Source: Sphagnum compactum (Eukaryota > Bryophyta > Sphagnopsida > Sphagnales). Taken from it: a DNA stretch of 64,000 nucleotides. The notes beneath the pieces were generated by a model. It was not told where the DNA came from. It did not search any database and saw only the letters and a list, made by a program, of their open reading frames with translations. The stretch is from the NCBI GenBank assembly GCA_965153455.1, contig OZ234497.1:1612001-1676000 (forward strand), given 5' to 3'. Shown piece after piece: positions 60,476 to 64,000 of this stretch. Every line of letters begins with the position of its first letter. The first letter of the stretch is position 1. A program made the position numbers and the translations under genes.

Positions 60476-63400
60476 TAAGCTTGATTTGTGATTACTTTCT
60501 TGTACCTAACTTGTTTCCAAAAATTAGTTTACCTTATAAATATAGGATTGTAATCGAGGCAAGGTTTGAACTTATGAGGGTTCTCATTTTATTAAGCCCT
60601 TCCTAGCACAAAGGTAGACTATGTACACTAAATTTTCTCGCATAACACATACACCATCCACATAGTTCACTTACCACAAAGAAACATTTGGTTCTTCTTG
60701 GGATGGGATCACTTACATGTTTCAAGCTTCGTTTTCATATGGGTACATCCAAAGGGGGAGTTCATTACATGTGTTTAAAGGCCTAACCTTATGGGGTTCA
60801 TTCGCCAAACTTGGGTAAGTTTTCCTTGTGAATGCCTTCAAAATCAGAACAATACATAGGTTATTACCTCATAAGTACTTTACACCTAAAGTCTTATTAT
60901 TATGTCTATGATAAACTAACAACATGAAACCAAAAATGAACCCAACGTTCCACCCTTAAATACATGAAGAAAAGAATGGATAGATTATTGACCTCGTTCA
61001 TCCACATTTATTAAATTTTATCATTCAGCAACTTCAAGTGAATAGTATTATGTCACATGTTAACCTTTTAGGGTTATCATCCTTTCTATGGATGAATCAT
61101 TAAATTATTTAGAATTTATTTTTTGGGGATCAAGTCAAGTCTAAATAATTGACTTTTATCTATGTCTAACCCAAAACCATTCATGAGTCCAAATAAATTC
61201 AAGTAATCAAAATATTTTCAAGTGTAAAGCCTATATAGACAATTGTTTACTTCCCATATCCATCCATCTTTCTACCCATAGGTTGCAATTAACATAATCT
61301 ACAATTCTACTTATAATAGAACCAACTTTTGATGTTACATGATCATATATGTGAACAAATAAACCCTTCTCAAAGTTGTTAGCTTTAAACCTTGTGTAAA
61401 ACAACTTATTTCCTATCACAACTTGCATTAGTTTTAAGTAACTAAGGTCAATTCATATGTACACCATCTAATCATTCTACATAAATAAGGTAGTTATGGA
61501 ATCAATGAAAAAATAGTGACAAAATGTTCCCATGTCATCATAACTCTCCAATTCATGATGAAAGGCACTACCATCTATCGCAAGTGATCCATAAGGTCAC
61601 CTTCTTGCTTTGAACCTTCAAACACCATGACAATTGAATATTAGTGAAACATTAAAAAAAAAATCCTAAAACATTTGGGGGATATTTTACATCCTTCCAG
61701 GAAAACATGAAACATGTATTACATTGAATCCTTAAGAGTGGGAGCAATCTTACGCCTAATGTATAAATAGGGGTAGAATTTTAATAGTGTAAGATCCTTG
61801 CCATTTTTAAGGACTAGGCATAACCTCTCCCTCTTATGCCTTATGATTGACACATGTTTAGGTTCATGATAACTTTTACCTCGTGTTTTGTAATGGGTAA
61901 AGCTCACATGTAAGGGACATTCTCAAGATGTGGAATTGAATTCAACTATTGTCTTATCCTAGGCCCTTTATTTGAGAATCAATATTCACCCTACATATAT
62001 ATAAAGAATTAATGATTAAGCTAATTGGCAACTACTAGTTGAGATGCCAAAATCACTAATGCAATTCAAATTTTTAGTGAGTACTTTTAGAAGGTCATAA
62101 TGCACCAATTTGGATGGATGGTGTTTAGATCAAGTTTTGTTTTCATTGGGTTCCTATCCTTAACCAACCACCCCTAATTAGCATAATTAATTTATTTAAT
62201 GTTCTACTTTTTTTACTTTTTTTTTTCCAAATCCTATTTCTCGCCCCCCTCCTTATTGACCTCCTTCCTCTCTTACCTGATAATGAAAAGGCCAACCACC
62301 TAACTTATGTAGTGACATGCTTACCTCACTACCTAAAGTGACCTACTTGCACCTATTTTCCTACTCACCAAATAGGTAATGTCATTATCAAAAAATGAGG
62401 GTATTGCATGGAGAACAAATAGGTGTTATTTTTTGTTGTGTACCTATCTACCTACTAGGTACCCATCGATGTATCCATACTTATAAAGCCCACCTACCTA
62501 CCTCCTATTACCTCTTATAAACTACCAATGAACTAAACCTATTGAACTAAATTGAAAAGACTTAGTGTTAATGTCAACAACTATGGGCATTTGCAAACTA
62601 TTTGTTATCCTTTGACTTAAGCTCACCTTTCAACTTTCGATGATAATATAATGTTGACATTTAAGGTAGGTATTACAATAGGTGTTCAAAGGCACATTGG
62701 GTGAAAACATGGTATTTTGTACATACTTGTTATTTTGTCAAAGTTGGATGAAAATAAACATAAAATAGCAATAAAAACCATGAAAAATTTGGTTTACATT
62801 GAATTTTTTATTACATATATAAACATAGTTATTGATCGTTGTGTATGATTTCAACTTTCAAATTGTTTCAATTAGTTTTTCATGTACTTGTTTGAAATGC
62901 AAGTAGGTTTTAATAGATAGATTTTTAACTTTCTATTATGGTCACACCTCAAAAATATAATGATATTTATATCCCCAAAAGTAATAGAGCAATTAAGTTT
63001 TTAAAGGAGACTAAAAGTATCTTCATTTACAAATTTATCACCTTAGTCTACTTTTAAAATTTGTTTGGTCCTAATTTTTTTGGAAATGAATACTTATAAT
63101 AATAATAGAGGTGTGGGATGGTTTACAATTATATTTTTACCCATTTTTACACTACTTGTTTGGTTGTATATGCAGGATATAGGGTAAATCTAAAGACATT
63201 CACTTTTTTGTTTACTTTACCATGCTTTTACCCCATTGCAATATACCTACATTTAAAGTACATCTATAAATTATCAACCACCATATAAGTTTCCCCTTAA
63301 ACAAACACGGTAGTTTGCAAAATGTAATTTTAAGTTCATTTGTTTTGTAAACTCTAATTGTAAACAATAGAAGGATAAAATGAATGAAATACATTCATTT

Positions 63401-64000
63401 TTGCAAACCTATAATTGAAAATGACAAAATGCATAAAGCAATGCAATCTTCATGTTTTGCTACAAAATTTAATATGACATGGTAAAGGCATTTGCAATAC
63501 CTAAACATGATGAACTTGTAGTTTAAATGACACACAAAATAAGTAAGGGGCCAACAACTTTATAATGTTCATCTTTAGTATTACCTATTTTGTTCATGTT
63601 TGTTGGTTTTTTTTCATGCAAAAAAAAAAGAGAAAAGGATCATGGCACCATAAGGCATGCAACAATATTAACTGGAGATTATTGTTTTTTAATAATAGAG
63701 CATTTCATTTATATTAGAGTTTGGATGTGTTGGCTAGTTAGTTGATGATATTGTTGTTATTTTTTTGTTTACTTCTAACCTTGCAAATACTTTTGGGTTA
63801 ATGTTCTTTGGATCGTAGTTCAAGATTGTTTTCTTTTGTCATCGTTGACTAGTTGTTGTTTCATTTTTGTTTGTTGTAGTTATTGAACATTTTTATTTGG
63901 TTTTTCTTTTTCTTTTGTGAAGCGTAATTAGGTTTTACATAGTAAGATTTGTGTTATTTTTGTGGTGTTAATCTTGTAATAATGAAAAGCAATTTGGGGC
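60476..64000. other. AT-rich intergenic DNA
   Basis: No recognisable genes. It contains a short CT/CA-rich stretch with repeated 'cctac(c)' words (about 62330-62520) and otherwise AT-rich sequence to the window edge. Confidence 0.55.

Overview
This is eukaryotic nuclear DNA, almost certainly from a land plant. The genes are split by GT-AG introns, intergenic DNA is very AT-rich and repeat-filled, and there is a plant-type HMGB protein, a plant guanosine-deaminase-like protein, teloboxes upstream of one gene, and Helitron, LINE and MITE-like elements. A seed-free plant such as a fern or lycophyte is my guess, from gene style and intron sizes; it is not demonstrated. Exon coordinates below come from reading open frames and splice phases by eye.

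Gene-rich left half (about 5.9-31 kb). A + strand gene at 6043-10758 encodes an acidic/basic N-terminus, leucine-rich repeats and a C-terminal region resembling the SAPS domain of PP6/SIT4 phosphatase regulators. An HMGB chromatin protein lies on the - strand at 13565-14897, with a 5' leader reaching about 15.95 kb. It is divergent from a + strand guanosine/cytidine deaminase-like gene at 16127-17633, whose third zinc ligand is replaced by Ser and which has an N-terminal hydrophobic anchor. An 11-exon gene at 19148-25062 (1017 aa) encodes a two-WW-domain, proline-rich formin-binding-protein-4-like protein. A non-autonomous Helitron (27275-27851) sits just upstream of a telobox-bearing leader and a three-exon RRM gene at 28838-30324, related to the RRM part of cyclophilin E.

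Repeat-rich middle (about 31-46 kb). There is a ten-copy 63-bp minisatellite of inverted-repeat units (33911-34540). A nearly full-length LINE (about 35.77-40.64 kb) carries one long reading frame interrupted only by TAG/TGA stops. Next to it is a truncated, frameshifted aromatic-amino-acid decarboxylase pseudogene (41342-42415), followed by a decayed GIY-YIG nuclease fragment on the - strand (44414-44767).

Right part (about 46-64 kb). This is mostly AT-rich intergenic DNA with small tandem duplications. It has one gene island at about 55.5-57.4 kb, encoding a 343-aa acidic low-complexity protein that I do not recognise.

Functional theme: the recognised genes are mostly nuclear or regulatory housekeeping genes (chromatin, RNA/spliceosome-associated, WW adaptor, phosphatase regulation) plus nucleoside metabolism. 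They are not an operon or pathway cluster. The most distinctive items are the LRR-SAPS architecture, the zinc-ligand-substituted anchored deaminase, the LINE decay signature, the Helitron, and the phased hairpin minisatellite.
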